From Planctomycetota bacterium (GTDB lineage: Bacteria > Planctomycetota > PLA2 > JAEUHO01), in the NCBI GenBank assembly GCA_030066775.1, contig JASJAY010000012.1, positions 20,640 through 84,639 on the forward strand: a stretch of 64,000 nucleotides of DNA, given 5' to 3'. This document shows positions 1 to 8,220 of this stretch, one piece after another. Below the pieces are notes generated by a model that saw only the letters and a program-made list of their open reading frames with translations, ran no database searches and was not told the DNA's origin. Position 1 is the stretch's first letter, and every line of letters starts with the position of its first letter. The position numbers were made by a program, and so were the translations under genes.

Positions 1-1071
1 GATCGGCACGCCCGTGCGGTCCGCCTCCGCCAGCAGGAACGTCTGCAGCGTCCAGATGTCGTCGAAGCTGTCGAGGTACCGCTTCGCCCGTCGTGCGGGG
101 ATCGTGCTGCCCCGCCCGCGAATGCGCCGCTTCAGCTCCTTGGGTTTCAGGACGCCGAGGATCACAGGCACGACGACCGCATCCGCGTAGTCCTCGACCT
201 CGGAGAGCAGGCTCGGGTGCACGTGGATCCCCTCGAGCACCATGGACAGCCCTTCCTTGAGGGCGCGCCCGAGGACCGCGCCGCACGAGACCCGGAGCAC
301 GTTGGTCTGCGCGAGGTAGCCGGCCGCAATCTTGTCCTCGTGGGATGCCCACGCGCGAGCGGGCAGGCTCTCCCAGGCATCGAACGTCGAACGATGCAGC
401 ACGGGAATCAGGCGCTCCGGAATCATCATCCGCATCGCCTCGCGCAGCATGTCCGTCGACTGCGTACGCGTGACATCCAAGACGTGGCTGAGCTGCGCTG
501 CGATCGTGCTCTTGCCGGTGCCCGTCGCGCCGCCCACCAGCACGATCAGCGAACGCCCGCTCCGGCGCATCGCCTGCCACGTGAGGTAGCGCTTCGCCGC
601 CTTGGGGCCACTCGCCTCGCGCAGCAGCCGATGGGTCGTCCGGCGCAGCTCGTCATGGTGGATGCGCCGAATGTCGTTCCCGATCAGGTGCGCGTGGATC
701 TGGGCGGCCACGGAGACGGCCTTCTCCGCGCGCAGGCCGGCGCACAACAGACCGAGCCGCTGGCGCCCCCGGGAGTACTGGGCCTCGCTCCCATCGCCGT
801 ACTCGACGACGATCGCGGCAGGCGCCCCGTTGCGCTTGCCGTAGCGGTCTGCGATCTGCCCCCCGTTGAAATCGAGGTGCTTGGCGACGCGCACGCGCAG
901 CTCCGCCGCGGTGATCTCCTGGAGGTCTTTCAGCTCCTCGCGGACGCTCGTGGCGATCTCGTACGCCTTGTCGAAATCGACGCCTGCGCGCTGCAGGGAG
1001 CGGACGAGGATGCCGCGCAGGAAGGGGACCCGCACGTCCTCGGCTTCGTTGAGGACCAGGAGCTTGGACAT
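1..1071 (-). CDS. 2-phosphoglycerate kinase-like protein with N-terminal ATP-cone (C-terminus cut by window edge)
   Basis: The reading frame starts at ATG 1071 and is still open at base 1, giving 357 residues without a stop. Residues 1-90 look like an ATP-cone nucleotide-sensing domain (start MSKLLVLNEAEDVRVPFLRG). A P-loop, GGATGTGKST, lies at about 180-189 and begins the kinase domain. This arrangement matches the 2-phosphoglycerate kinase family, which phosphorylates 2-phosphoglycerate in the archaeal cyclic 2,3-diphosphoglycerate route; the role in bacteria is less clear. It follows the pst operon by 132 bases on the same strand, so a link to phosphate status or phosphate storage is a reasonable guess. 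The substrate cannot be read from sequence. Confidence 0.8.
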   Translation of the reverse strand, partial: MSKLLVLNEAEDVRVPFLRGILVRSLQRAGVDFDKAYEIATSVREELKDLQEITAAELRVRVAKHLDFNGGQIADRYGKRNGAPAAIVVEYGDGSEAQYSRGRQRLGLLCAGLRAEKAVSVAAQIHAHLIGNDIRRIHHDELRRTTHRLLREASGPKAAKRYLTWQAMRRSGRSLIVLVGGATGTGKSTIAAQLSHVLDVTRTQSTDMLREAMRMMIPERLIPVLHRSTFDAWESLPARAWASHEDKIAAGYLAQTNVLRVSCGAVLGRALKEGLSMVLEGIHVHPSLLSEVEDYADAVVVPVILGVLKPKELKRRIRGRGSTIPARRAKRYLDSFDDIWTLQTFLLAEADRTGVPI

Positions 1072-1081
1072 CGGTAAAGGG

Positions 1082-1087
1082 ATTGTA
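1082..1087 (-). promoter_or_regulatory. Candidate -10 element (TACAAT) before the 2PGK-like gene
   Basis: The minus strand reads TACAAT ten bases before the ATG at 1071. No convincing -35 box sits at 16-18 bases. If used, it would give a very short leader. Weak single-motif evidence. Confidence 0.22.
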
Positions 1088-1127
1088 AAGGGAGCGAGCC
1101 CCAATGCACCCGTCCGGCCGAAATGCG

Positions 1128-1152
1128 GCGCGGCAGACGCAGGCCGCCGCGC
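1128..1152 (-). terminator. Candidate hairpin after the pst operon
   Basis: Perfect 7-bp arms, GCGCGGC at 1128-1134 and GCCGCGC at 1146-1152, lie 50 bases past the last pstB stop. On the minus strand the stem is followed by a short ATTTC stretch, a poor U-tract. It may end the pst transcript before the kinase gene. Confidence 0.25.
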
Positions 1153-1203
1153 GGGAAGGCCCAGGAGGCGCGGGCGCTGCTCGTTCGAAGCGCGTGACCG
1201 CGC

Positions 1204-1995
1204 CTAGCCGTAGCGCCCCTCGATGTAGTCGGCCGTCTGCTGCTGCTTGGGCGTGACGAACATGTCCTCCGTGGGCTCGTGCTCGATCACCTCGCCCAGC
1301 AGCATGAAGATGCACTCTTCGCTCGCACGACGCGCCTGCGCCATGTTGTGCGTCACGATGACGATCGTGTACTCGCCGCGCAGCTGCCAGATCAGCTCCT
1401 CGACGGCCTCCGTGCCCTTCGGGTCGAGCGCGGAACACGGCTCGTCCATGAGCAGGACCGTGGGCTTCACCGGCAGCAGCCGCGCGATGCAGAGCTTCTG
1501 CTGCTCCTCGAGGGAGAGCGAGGTCCCCTTGTGACGCAGGCGGTCCTTGACCTGGTCCCAGAGCAGCACCGTCTTGAGGGCATCCTCGACGACCCGATCC
1601 TGGTCTTCCTTGCTCGGCTTGGGGCCCTTGTTGTGGATGCCGTAGCCGAAGAGCACGTTGTCCCGGATCGAGATCGGCAGCGGATTGGGCCGCTGGAACA
1701 CCATGCCGACCTGCTTGCGGACCTGCACCAGCTCGACGTCGGGGGCGTAGATGTCGTGCCCGAGCACCTCGATGCGTCCCGTCGTGCGCACATAGCCGAG
1801 CCGCTCGTTGATCCGGTTGATGCTGCGGAGGAACGTCGACTTCCCGCAGCCCGAAGGCCCGATCAGGGACGTGATGATGCCCTGCTTGATCTGCAGATCG
1901 ACATCGAAGAGCGCCTGGAAGCTGCCGTACCAGAGCGAGAGCTTGTCGGTCTGGATGGCGAAGTCGCTCGTGACTGTGGCTGCCGGACTATCCAA
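1204..1995 (-). CDS. pstB: Phosphate ABC transporter ATPase PstB, copy B (degenerate signature motif)
   Basis: 263 residues. ATPase of the PstSCAB phosphate importer, on the cytoplasmic face. Walker A is GPSGCGKST (46-54), the Q-loop Gln is present (VGMVFQ, 101), Walker B ends MDEPCSALD (183-191) and the switch His is present (VTHNMAQA, H216). The ABC signature is not canonical: LSLEEQQKL (160-168) where the family has LSGGQQQRL. I place the start at TTG 1995, which has GGAGG seven bases upstream and overlaps the stop of the other pstB by eight bases; upstream in-frame codons only shadow that gene. The altered signature should stop this subunit from completing an ATP site on its partner, so it probably pairs with PstB copy A. 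Confidence 0.93.
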   Translation of the reverse strand: MDSPAATVTSDFAIQTDKLSLWYGSFQALFDVDLQIKQGIITSLIGPSGCGKSTFLRSINRINERLGYVRTTGRIEVLGHDIYAPDVELVQVRKQVGMVFQRPNPLPISIRDNVLFGYGIHNKGPKPSKEDQDRVVEDALKTVLLWDQVKDRLRHKGTSLSLEEQQKLCIARLLPVKPTVLLMDEPCSALDPKGTEAVEELIWQLRGEYTIVIVTHNMAQARRASEECIFMLLGEVIEHEPTEDMFVTPKQQQTADYIEGRYG

Positions 1996-2773
1996 AGCGC
2001 CCCTCCACGTACTCCCTCGTGCGCTGGTCGCGGTCGGGTGCCTCGAACATCTCTTCCGTCGGACGCACCTCGATGCAGTCACCCGTGAGGAAGAAGGCCG
2101 TACGATCGGCCAGTCGACGTGCCTGCTGGACCAGGTTCGTGACGAGCACGATCGTGATCTCCTTCTTCAGCTCCTTCAGCACGTCCTCGATGCGCATCGT
2201 CGTGACCGGGTCCACGGCGATCGAGAACTCGTCGAGCAGAAGCAGATCCGGCTCCTGTGAGAGCGCGCGTGCGATCGTCAGGCGCTGCTGCTGACCGCCG
2301 GAGAGCAGGCTGCCGAGCGAGTCGAGGCGGTCCTTCACCTCGTCCCACAGCGCGGCTCGCCGCAGGCAACGCTCGACGATCTCGTCCAGCTGCTGCCGAT
2401 TGCGGATACCGCGCAAGCGCGGCGACAGGGCCACGTTGTTGTAGACGGTCAGCGGCAATCCGACGGGGAGCGGGAACACGACACCGACGCGGCTGCGAAG
2501 GCCGTAGAGATTGCGGACCTTCCGGATGTCGCGGCCCGCGAACGTGACGTCGCCGTCCCAGCTCATCCCGGTCGTCATCTGATCCATCCGGTTGAGCACG
2601 CGGAGGAAGGACGTCTTTCCGCTACCGGCCGGCCCGATGATGCCGAAGATCTCGTGCTCGCGAACCTCCAAGCTCACGTTGCGGAGCACCGCCTCCGTCC
2701 CGTACCGGATGGTCAGATCGCGGACCTCGACCATGGCCTCGGTCGCCGGACTCTGAAGCTCTTGGCCTACCAC
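1988..2773 (-). CDS. pstB: Phosphate ABC transporter ATPase PstB, copy A (Q-loop and switch His lost)
   Basis: 261 residues. It has a Walker A, GPAGSGKTS (47-55), and an intact signature LSGGQQQRL (157-165). The Q-loop Gln is Pro (GVVFP, 101), the Walker B proline is Phe (LLDEFSIAVD) and the switch His is Asn (VTNLVQQA, N213). The start is GTG 2773, inside the last codons of pstA, with GGGAGG five bases upstream. The pattern of losses is the mirror image of copy B: this subunit can donate a working signature but probably cannot hydrolyse ATP in its own Walker site. The second part of the reading frame aligns with ordinary PstB to the end (EYVEGRFG), so it is not truncated. Confidence 0.93.
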   Translation of the reverse strand: MVGQELQSPATEAMVEVRDLTIRYGTEAVLRNVSLEVREHEIFGIIGPAGSGKTSFLRVLNRMDQMTTGMSWDGDVTFAGRDIRKVRNLYGLRSRVGVVFPLPVGLPLTVYNNVALSPRLRGIRNRQQLDEIVERCLRRAALWDEVKDRLDSLGSLLSGGQQQRLTIARALSQEPDLLLLDEFSIAVDPVTTMRIEDVLKELKKEITIVLVTNLVQQARRLADRTAFFLTGDCIEVRPTEEMFEAPDRDQRTREYVEGRFG

Positions 2774-3636
2774 TTCTTCCTCCCGCGCAGCCAGGTGCGG
2801 AAGCCGATCGAAACGGCGTTCATCGTGAGCACCATGCCGATCAGTACGAGCGCGACCCCGTAGGGGATGCCTTCGGGCATGTTCGGGACCTGCGTCGATA
2901 CGACGAACAGGTGCAGCGACATGGCCATCGTTTGGTCGTAGACGCTCTCCGGGAGGAACGGCAGGATCGCCGCGGCGCCCGTGAACATGATCGGCGCCGT
3001 CTCGCCCGCCGTACGCGACACCTCGAGGATCACGCCCGTCAGGATGCCGCTGACCGAGTTCGGCAGCACCACGCGCCGAATCGTCTGCCAGCGCGTCGCG
3101 CCCATGTTCCAGCAGGCCTCGCGGAAGGACTGCGGCACCGCCTGGAGAGACTCACGCGTAGCCACGATGACGACCGGCAGCGTCATCACGGCCAGGGTGA
3201 GACTCGCCGCCAGGATGCTCGTGCCGAACTCGAAGAACAGCACGAAGGCGCCGACGCCGAAGAGCGCATGCACGATGGACGGCACGCCGGCGAGGTTGAT
3301 GATCGCCAGGTTGATCGCGCGGGTGAACCAGTTGTCGGGCGCGTACTCGGAGAGGTAGAGCGCCGCCGCGACCCCGAGCGGTACCGACGCGATCAGGGCG
3401 ACCGTGACGAGCCAGACGGTGCCCACGAGCGCTGGCAGGATGCCACCGGCGGCGCCGTTCTTGGTCGGCATCTCGAACAGGAACTCGAAGGAGAGCACCG
3501 GCCCGCCCTTGTAGATGAGCACCCCGAGGATGATCATCACGGGCAAGATCAGCAGCACCGTCATCATCAGGAAGAAGATCTTCACGAGCGACTGCTTCTT
3601 GCGGTTGCGCTCGTTCAGGGACGTGGATTCGAACAT
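2767..3636 (-). CDS. pstA: Phosphate ABC transporter permease PstA
   Basis: 289 residues, about six membrane segments, normal length for PstA. The N-terminus is Lys/Arg-rich and followed at once by a long hydrophobic helix (FFLMMTVLLILPVMIILGVL). The BPD permease coupling region, with REACWNMGATRWQTIRRVVLP (about 172-192), is the EAA loop that docks on the ATPase. With PstC it forms the membrane channel for inorganic phosphate. It overlaps the first pstB by seven bases and follows pstC after three bases, so the genes are translated together. Confidence 0.95.
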   Translation of the reverse strand: MFESTSLNERNRKKQSLVKIFFLMMTVLLILPVMIILGVLIYKGGPVLSFEFLFEMPTKNGAAGGILPALVGTVWLVTVALIASVPLGVAAALYLSEYAPDNWFTRAINLAIINLAGVPSIVHALFGVGAFVLFFEFGTSILAASLTLAVMTLPVVIVATRESLQAVPQSFREACWNMGATRWQTIRRVVLPNSVSGILTGVILEVSRTAGETAPIMFTGAAAILPFLPESVYDQTMAMSLHLFVVSTQVPNMPEGIPYGVALVLIGMVLTMNAVSIGFRTWLRGRKKW

Positions 3637-3639
3637 CGA

Positions 3640-4587
3640 TCAGCCCTTCTTCCGTACGCCGCGAACGAAGATGTCCGCAAGCAGGTTGATGATGAACGTG
3701 ACGATGAAGAGGAAGATGCCGAGCGTGAACAGCACGCGGTAGTGGTCCGACCCATGCGCCGTCTCGCCGAGCTCCGCCGCGATCGTCGCCGTGAGCGCGC
3801 GAACGGAGTCGAACACGCTGGTCGGCAGGTTGACGGAGTGACCGCTGGCCATCAGGACCGCCATGGTCTCGCCGAACCCACGGCCGACGCCCAGGAGCAC
3901 GGCCGCCACGAGCCCGTTCTTGGCTGCCGGCAAGACCACCTTGAAGACGACCTGCAGCTTCGTCGCCCCCATGGCCTCGGCCGCCTCGCGGTAGCCGTCC
4001 GGGACGGCCTTGAGCGCATCCTCGGCGATGGTCGTCATGATGGGTGCGGCCATCAGTCCGAGGATCAGGCCGGAGTTGAGCACCGTCAACCCAACTGGGA
4101 CGTTGAACATGTCGATGATGAGGGGGTTCATCACCGTGAGCCCGATGAAGCCCCAGACGACGGACGGAATCGCGGCGAGCATCTCCACGAGGACCTTGAG
4201 CACCTCTCGGGTGCGGCCCTGGGCGAACTCCGCGATGTAGATCGCAGCCCCCAGCGAGAAGGGAATCGCGATCAACATCGCCAGGCCGGTCACGCTGGCC
4301 GTGCCGACAATCAGCGCGAGCGCCCCGTACGTGGGATTGTGGTCCGACGTCGGGTTCCAGCGGGGCGAGCCGAAGAACTCGGCGAAGTCCAGCGTGTCCC
4401 GGATGAACGGCCATCCCTCGCGGGTGATGAACACGAAGATCCCGACCACGAAGATGATCGCGGACGTGCCGCCTACGAAGACGAGGACCTGTACGCCCTT
4501 GTCGATGAACCAGGACGCCCCGAGGCGATCCCAGTTCGCACCGGGCCCTGCTTTGGGCCCCCCCGGCTTGTCGCCCCCATTCCGCAT
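3640..4587 (-). CDS. pstC: Phosphate ABC transporter permease PstC
   Basis: 315 residues, six predicted membrane segments, with an N-terminal cytoplasmic tail rich in Gly and Pro. The EAA coupling loop is REAAEAMGATKLQVVFKVVLP in the middle of the protein. It is the partner of PstA in the phosphate channel. ATG 4587 lies one base after the stop of the PhoU-type fusion gene, so regulator and channel are translated as a unit. No missing parts were seen. Confidence 0.95.
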   Translation of the reverse strand: MRNGGDKPGGPKAGPGANWDRLGASWFIDKGVQVLVFVGGTSAIIFVVGIFVFITREGWPFIRDTLDFAEFFGSPRWNPTSDHNPTYGALALIVGTASVTGLAMLIAIPFSLGAAIYIAEFAQGRTREVLKVLVEMLAAIPSVVWGFIGLTVMNPLIIDMFNVPVGLTVLNSGLILGLMAAPIMTTIAEDALKAVPDGYREAAEAMGATKLQVVFKVVLPAAKNGLVAAVLLGVGRGFGETMAVLMASGHSVNLPTSVFDSVRALTATIAAELGETAHGSDHYRVLFTLGIFLFIVTFIINLLADIFVRGVRKKG

Positions 4588-4588
4588 G

Positions 4589-5680
4589 TCAGCTGCCGTT
4601 CTCGCCGTGGAGGGTGTCCATCAGCTCGTGCAGCCGATGGGAGATCTCCTTGGCAACGGCGTCGAGCATGTCTGCCGAGATCTCGTTCCCGTGCTCGGCT
4701 TGGGCCGGGATCACGTCCCACCCGAGGAACACCGTGCGGAACGGAAGCTCGGCGAGGTGCTCGCGCGGGAACAGGCCCAGCCCGATGATCAGATCGTAGT
4801 CGTCGAGCTGGTCATGCGTGGTGGGCAACGGCGTCGGCTCGAGGTCGGATCGATCCAGCCCCTTGTCCTCCAGGAAGCTCCCGAGGACGGGCAATGCCTC
4901 CGATGCCGCGGCGTAGCCCGCGCTCTCGTACGTCCCGCTCTCGGGGAACGCCTTCTTGGCAAGGGACTCGGCCAGCAGGCCCCAGCAGTCGTTCTTCTCG
5001 TCGACGAAGAGGATGCGCGGCTGCTTCGGGCGCGTGAGCTCGCCTGTCTCCGCGAAGACCACTTCTTCGCAGATGTTCTTGGCCTGGTCGCTGATGCGCT
5101 CCAACCGGTTGAACACGATCAGGGTGCCGAAGAGGTCGTGCGTCTTGAGGTCGTCCTTCTCACCATGTTCCGTCAGGCTCTCGAAGACCCTGTCCATGGT
5201 GTGATCGATCTGGCGCGCGATGGAGCGCGTGCCCCGCGCCAGCTCCGCGTTCTTCTCCCGAAAGGCCTTCATGGCCTGCGCGAACATGTCCTGCGACTGC
5301 TCCGCCATGAGCTCGATGTCGCGCAGAACGGACTTGGGTGGGAGCGTCGTGAGCTGTACGGCCTCGCGCGCGATCGTGACGGCGTAGTCGCCGATCCGCT
5401 CCAGGGCCACGTTGAGACGCAGCACAGCGGAGATCGTGCGCAAGATGCCGGCGCTCGGCAGGTGCCGCGCCACGAATGCATGGCAGAGGCGATCGCTCTC
5501 GCGGACGCGCCGGTTGATGCGCTGATCCGCGAGGATCGCCTCTGCTGCCGCCGAACGGTCCAGGGCCAACAGGGCGTGGACCGCGCTGGTGACGTTCTCC
5601 GCCACCAGCGCGCCCAGCTGATCCGCATGGGTGTAGATGCGGTCCAGGTCGGCCTGCAGCCGTTCCTCGTAGTGACTCAC
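4589..5680 (-). CDS. PhoU domain fused to an inactive low-molecular-weight phosphatase-like domain
   Basis: 363 residues. Residues 1-212 are a two-repeat PhoU domain with the metal-binding motifs ERIGDYA (94-100) and ERISDQA (194-200). PhoU restrains the Pst transporter and its sensor kinase when phosphate is plentiful. Residues 222-363 look like the low-molecular-weight protein phosphatase/arsenate reductase fold, beginning ILFVDEKNDCWG. In active enzymes this loop is CX5R(S/T); here the catalytic Cys is Asp227 and the Arg is Trp233, so catalysis is unlikely and a phosphate- or protein-sensing role is more plausible. The start is GTG 5680 with GGGAGG four bases upstream. It sits between pstS and pstC in the operon. 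Confidence 0.87.
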   Translation of the reverse strand: MSHYEERLQADLDRIYTHADQLGALVAENVTSAVHALLALDRSAAAEAILADQRINRRVRESDRLCHAFVARHLPSAGILRTISAVLRLNVALERIGDYAVTIAREAVQLTTLPPKSVLRDIELMAEQSQDMFAQAMKAFREKNAELARGTRSIARQIDHTMDRVFESLTEHGEKDDLKTHDLFGTLIVFNRLERISDQAKNICEEVVFAETGELTRPKQPRILFVDEKNDCWGLLAESLAKKAFPESGTYESAGYAAASEALPVLGSFLEDKGLDRSDLEPTPLPTTHDQLDDYDLIIGLGLFPREHLAELPFRTVFLGWDVIPAQAEHGNEISADMLDAVAKEISHRLHELMDTLHGENGS

Positions 5681-5715
5681 GACGCCTCCCTTGCCCGTCG
5701 CGGGCTCAGTCTCAA

Positions 5716-6591
5716 TCAGTCCGTGACGTTACGAACGGGCGCATAGCCGTTCTTGACGAGGATGCGCTGGCCCTCGTCGCTGAGGATCCAGTCGAGGTAC
5801 TCCTTGACCTTCCCCGTGGGCTCGCCGGCCGTGTACATGAGCAGCGGACGCGCGATCGGATAGCTGCGGTCGCTGGCCGTCTTGACCGAGGGCGCGATGT
5901 ACGGGCTGTTCTTGTCCTTGGCGATCCGCGCCATCTTGACGTGGTCCGTGGCGTACGCGAGACCGCTGTACCCAATGGCACAGGGCGTCTTCTCCACGAG
6001 CTCGACGACGTCCTTGCTGCCGTGGAGATCGTTCGTCCCCATGCGGTAGTCGCGCTTCTTGCCTAGAATCGCCTTCTTGAAGTAGGCGTACGTGCCGGAG
6101 TTGTTCTGGCGGCTGACCACGACGATCTTGTCGCTCTCGCAGCCGGACATGCGCACATCCACCTGGGACCACTTCGTGGTCTGGGCACCCTCGCCGTAGA
6201 TGTCGGCGAGCTCGGCAATGGTCCAGTCTGTCTTCGTGTTCTCCTTGTGCAGGAACACGGCCAGCGCGTCGTAGCCGACGATGAACTCGACGGGCTCGAC
6301 ACCATTCGCCTTGGCGGCCTTGATCTCCTTGTCCTTCATGCGCCGACTCGCGTTGGCGATGTCGACGGTGCCGTTGATGAGCGCGGAGATCCCGGTGCCC
6401 GAACCGCCGCCGCTCACGGCAATCGCGAGATTCGGGTCGACCTTCGCGTAGGCCTCCGCCCATGCGCCGGCCACGTTCACGAGCGTGTCGGAGCCCTTGT
6501 TCTGGAGCATGGGCCGCGACGACCCCCCGTCGCGCTTGCCACACGCCCCTACCAAGGCCAACGCCGCGATCACTACACAGATTTTTCGCAC
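5716..6591 (-). CDS. pstS: Phosphate-binding lipoprotein PstS
   Basis: 291 residues. I start at GTG 6591 because it opens directly on a signal sequence, MRKICVVIAALALVGAC, ending in a lipobox-like LVGAC; the longer frame upstream has no protein-like sequence. The mature domain has the phosphate-binding loops KGSDT near the N-terminus and SGGGSGTG, and later RQNNSGTY. It captures phosphate outside the inner membrane and passes it to PstC/PstA. It is the first gene of the pst operon, 35 bases ahead of the PhoU fusion, with its control region in the 457-base divergent gap. Confidence 0.94.
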   Translation of the reverse strand: MRKICVVIAALALVGACGKRDGGSSRPMLQNKGSDTLVNVAGAWAEAYAKVDPNLAIAVSGGGSGTGISALINGTVDIANASRRMKDKEIKAAKANGVEPVEFIVGYDALAVFLHKENTKTDWTIAELADIYGEGAQTTKWSQVDVRMSGCESDKIVVVSRQNNSGTYAYFKKAILGKKRDYRMGTNDLHGSKDVVELVEKTPCAIGYSGLAYATDHVKMARIAKDKNSPYIAPSVKTASDRSYPIARPLLMYTAGEPTGKVKEYLDWILSDEGQRILVKNGYAPVRNVTD

Positions 6592-7048
6592 GATCTTTAC
6601 TCCCTGGTCAGGCCGGGAGCCACGCCGAAACCCATGCCGCGCAGAACCCCGCACCCGCTGCTGCGGCGACCAGAACAGCAGAAAGCGATCCGGACAAGCC
6701 CGTTCCGATCGGCGCGCGCCCGCACTGCGGCACCCCCGCACACCCCGCTCCAAGAGGAGTTCTGTTAAGGGCGCCTAAAGCCGCCCAGATCAGGTGTTTC
6801 TGGCCTTTGCGGCGGAGGAGCCCCGCGACGCGCGCAGCGCGCTTTACCCAATTTTCATACTCCGGAAGGCCCGGGGCACCTTGTGCCGTGGGCCGCCGCC
6901 GCATGCGAGATCCCACGCAGTTCCTGTGGAGCCGTACGCACTTCGCGAATGTAGTTGGGGGAAAACGAAGCGACGTCGAAGCGGCTGTTTAAACGCAGCG
7001 TAAAGACGCCTAGGCTGCCGCTTTCGTCGAGGGAGTGAGGGACTGCCG
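6592..7048. other. Divergent intergenic control region of the phosphate genes (457 bases)
   Basis: This gap separates pstS (minus) from the Na+/phosphate symporter (plus) and must hold both promoters. It contains AT-rich patches unusual for the window: GTTAAGG near 6765, CAATTTTCATACTCC near 6850 and TTTAAACGCAGCGTAAAG near 6990. Short frames on both strands (for example minus 6608-6916) lack protein-like composition, so I see no gene here. Confidence 0.6.
6985..7006 (+). promoter_or_regulatory. Candidate Pho box
   Basis: Two adjacent 11-base direct repeats, CTGTTTAAACG and CAGCGTAAAGA, lie 43 bases before the symporter ATG. The spacing and the CTGT(C)ATA-like core resemble the PhoB box (CTGTCATAAAT repeats). 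A weaker relative, CTGTTAAGGGCGCCTAAAG, lies at 6763-6781 nearer pstS. No phoB gene is in the window. Confidence 0.32.
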
Positions 7049-8200
7049 ATGACGCCCGTGAAGGCACCCATGCCGTATGAGGAGCGCCAGCTCCCGGTCT
7101 GGGCCCGGCTCCTCTTCCTGCTCTTCCTGCTGTGCGTGTTCCTGACCGCGATCCAGCTGATGAGCGGTGCCTTCAAGCTGCTCGGGAAGGACCAGGCCAA
7201 AGCGCTCTTCGACGGCGTGAGCAACCCATTCGCCGGCCTGGCGGTAGGCATCTTGGCCACGGTGCTTGTGCAGTCGTCCTCGGTGACGACCGCGACGGTC
7301 GTCGCTCTCGTAGGCAGTGGCGAGCTCTCGATCACCTATGCGGTCCCGATGGTGATGGGCGCCAACATCGGGACGTCGGTGACGAACACCCTGGTGTCCA
7401 TGGGACACATTGCCCGCAGGACGGAGTTCCGGCGCGCTTTCGCCGGCGCGACGATGCACGACTTCTTCAACGTCATGGCGCTGGCGGCGCTGCTCCCCAT
7501 CGAGATCGCCACGGGGATCCTCGAGAAGGGCGCGCGCTGGCTGACGAGCATCCTCGCGTCGGATCCCGACGCGGCCGCGGAGAAGTTCAGCAGCCCCATC
7601 AAGAGCTTCTTCAAGACGCTCTCGAAGGGCATCGAGAGCGTCGTGACCGAAGGCATCGGCCTCGTGGGCTGGCCGGCGGCACTCGTGATCCTCGTCATCG
7701 CCCTCGCCATGATCGTCCTGGCCCTGATGAACATCACCAAGACGATGCGCTCGCTCATGGCCGATCGGGTCGAGCGTGCGCTGAACGAGGTGCTCGGACG
7801 GCGCGGGATCCTCGCCATGGCGGTCGGCGCACTCATGACCGTGCTGGTCCAGTCGTCGAGCATCACGACTTCGCTGCTCGTTCCCATGATCGGGGCCGGC
7901 GTCCTGTCGATGGAGGCGGCCTTCCCCATCACCCTGGGCGCGAACCTGGGCACGACCGTGACCGGCCTGCTCGCTGCGCTCAGTGCGGGCCCCGCCGGCC
8001 TGACGATTGCCCTCGTGCACCTGTTGTTCAACCTCGTGGGCATCGGCCTGATCTATCCGATCCCGTGGCTCCGTCGTTTCCCGATTCGCTGCGCAGAGTT
8101 CCTGGCCGAGCGCGCGAGTCGCAACCGGATCTGGGTCGGCGTCTACATCATGGGCGTGTTCGTGCTCATGCCCCTGCTCGGTATCCTGCTGTTCAAGTAA
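7049..8200 (+). CDS. Na+/phosphate symporter family protein (Na_Pi_cotrans)
   Basis: 383 residues. It carries the two inverted QSSS repeats diagnostic of the family: VQSSSVTTATVVALVGSG followed by GANIGTSVTNT, and VQSSSITTSLLVPMIGAG followed by GANLGTTVTG. About eight to nine membrane segments flank them. These proteins move inorganic phosphate with sodium. The length is that of the core transporter without a C-terminal PhoU domain; a separate PhoU-like protein follows 20 bases downstream and probably takes that place. Divergent from pstS, so low- and high-affinity phosphate transport share a control region. Confidence 0.92.
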   Translation: MTPVKAPMPYEERQLPVWARLLFLLFLLCVFLTAIQLMSGAFKLLGKDQAKALFDGVSNPFAGLAVGILATVLVQSSSVTTATVVALVGSGELSITYAVPMVMGANIGTSVTNTLVSMGHIARRTEFRRAFAGATMHDFFNVMALAALLPIEIATGILEKGARWLTSILASDPDAAAEKFSSPIKSFFKTLSKGIESVVTEGIGLVGWPAALVILVIALAMIVLALMNITKTMRSLMADRVERALNEVLGRRGILAMAVGALMTVLVQSSSITTSLLVPMIGAGVLSMEAAFPITLGANLGTTVTGLLAALSAGPAGLTIALVHLLFNLVGIGLIYPIPWLRRFPIRCAEFLAERASRNRIWVGVYIMGVFVLMPLLGILLFK

Positions 8201-8220
8201 AGAGAAGAGAGGCAACGGCC

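Noticed and set aside
2911..4788. 625-codon open frame antisense to pstA and pstC
   Set aside because: Extremely His/Arg/Asp-rich shadow of membrane-protein codons.
6608..6916. 102-codon frame upstream of pstS
   Set aside because: It overlaps the expected promoter region and has a composition typical of noncoding GC-rich DNA.
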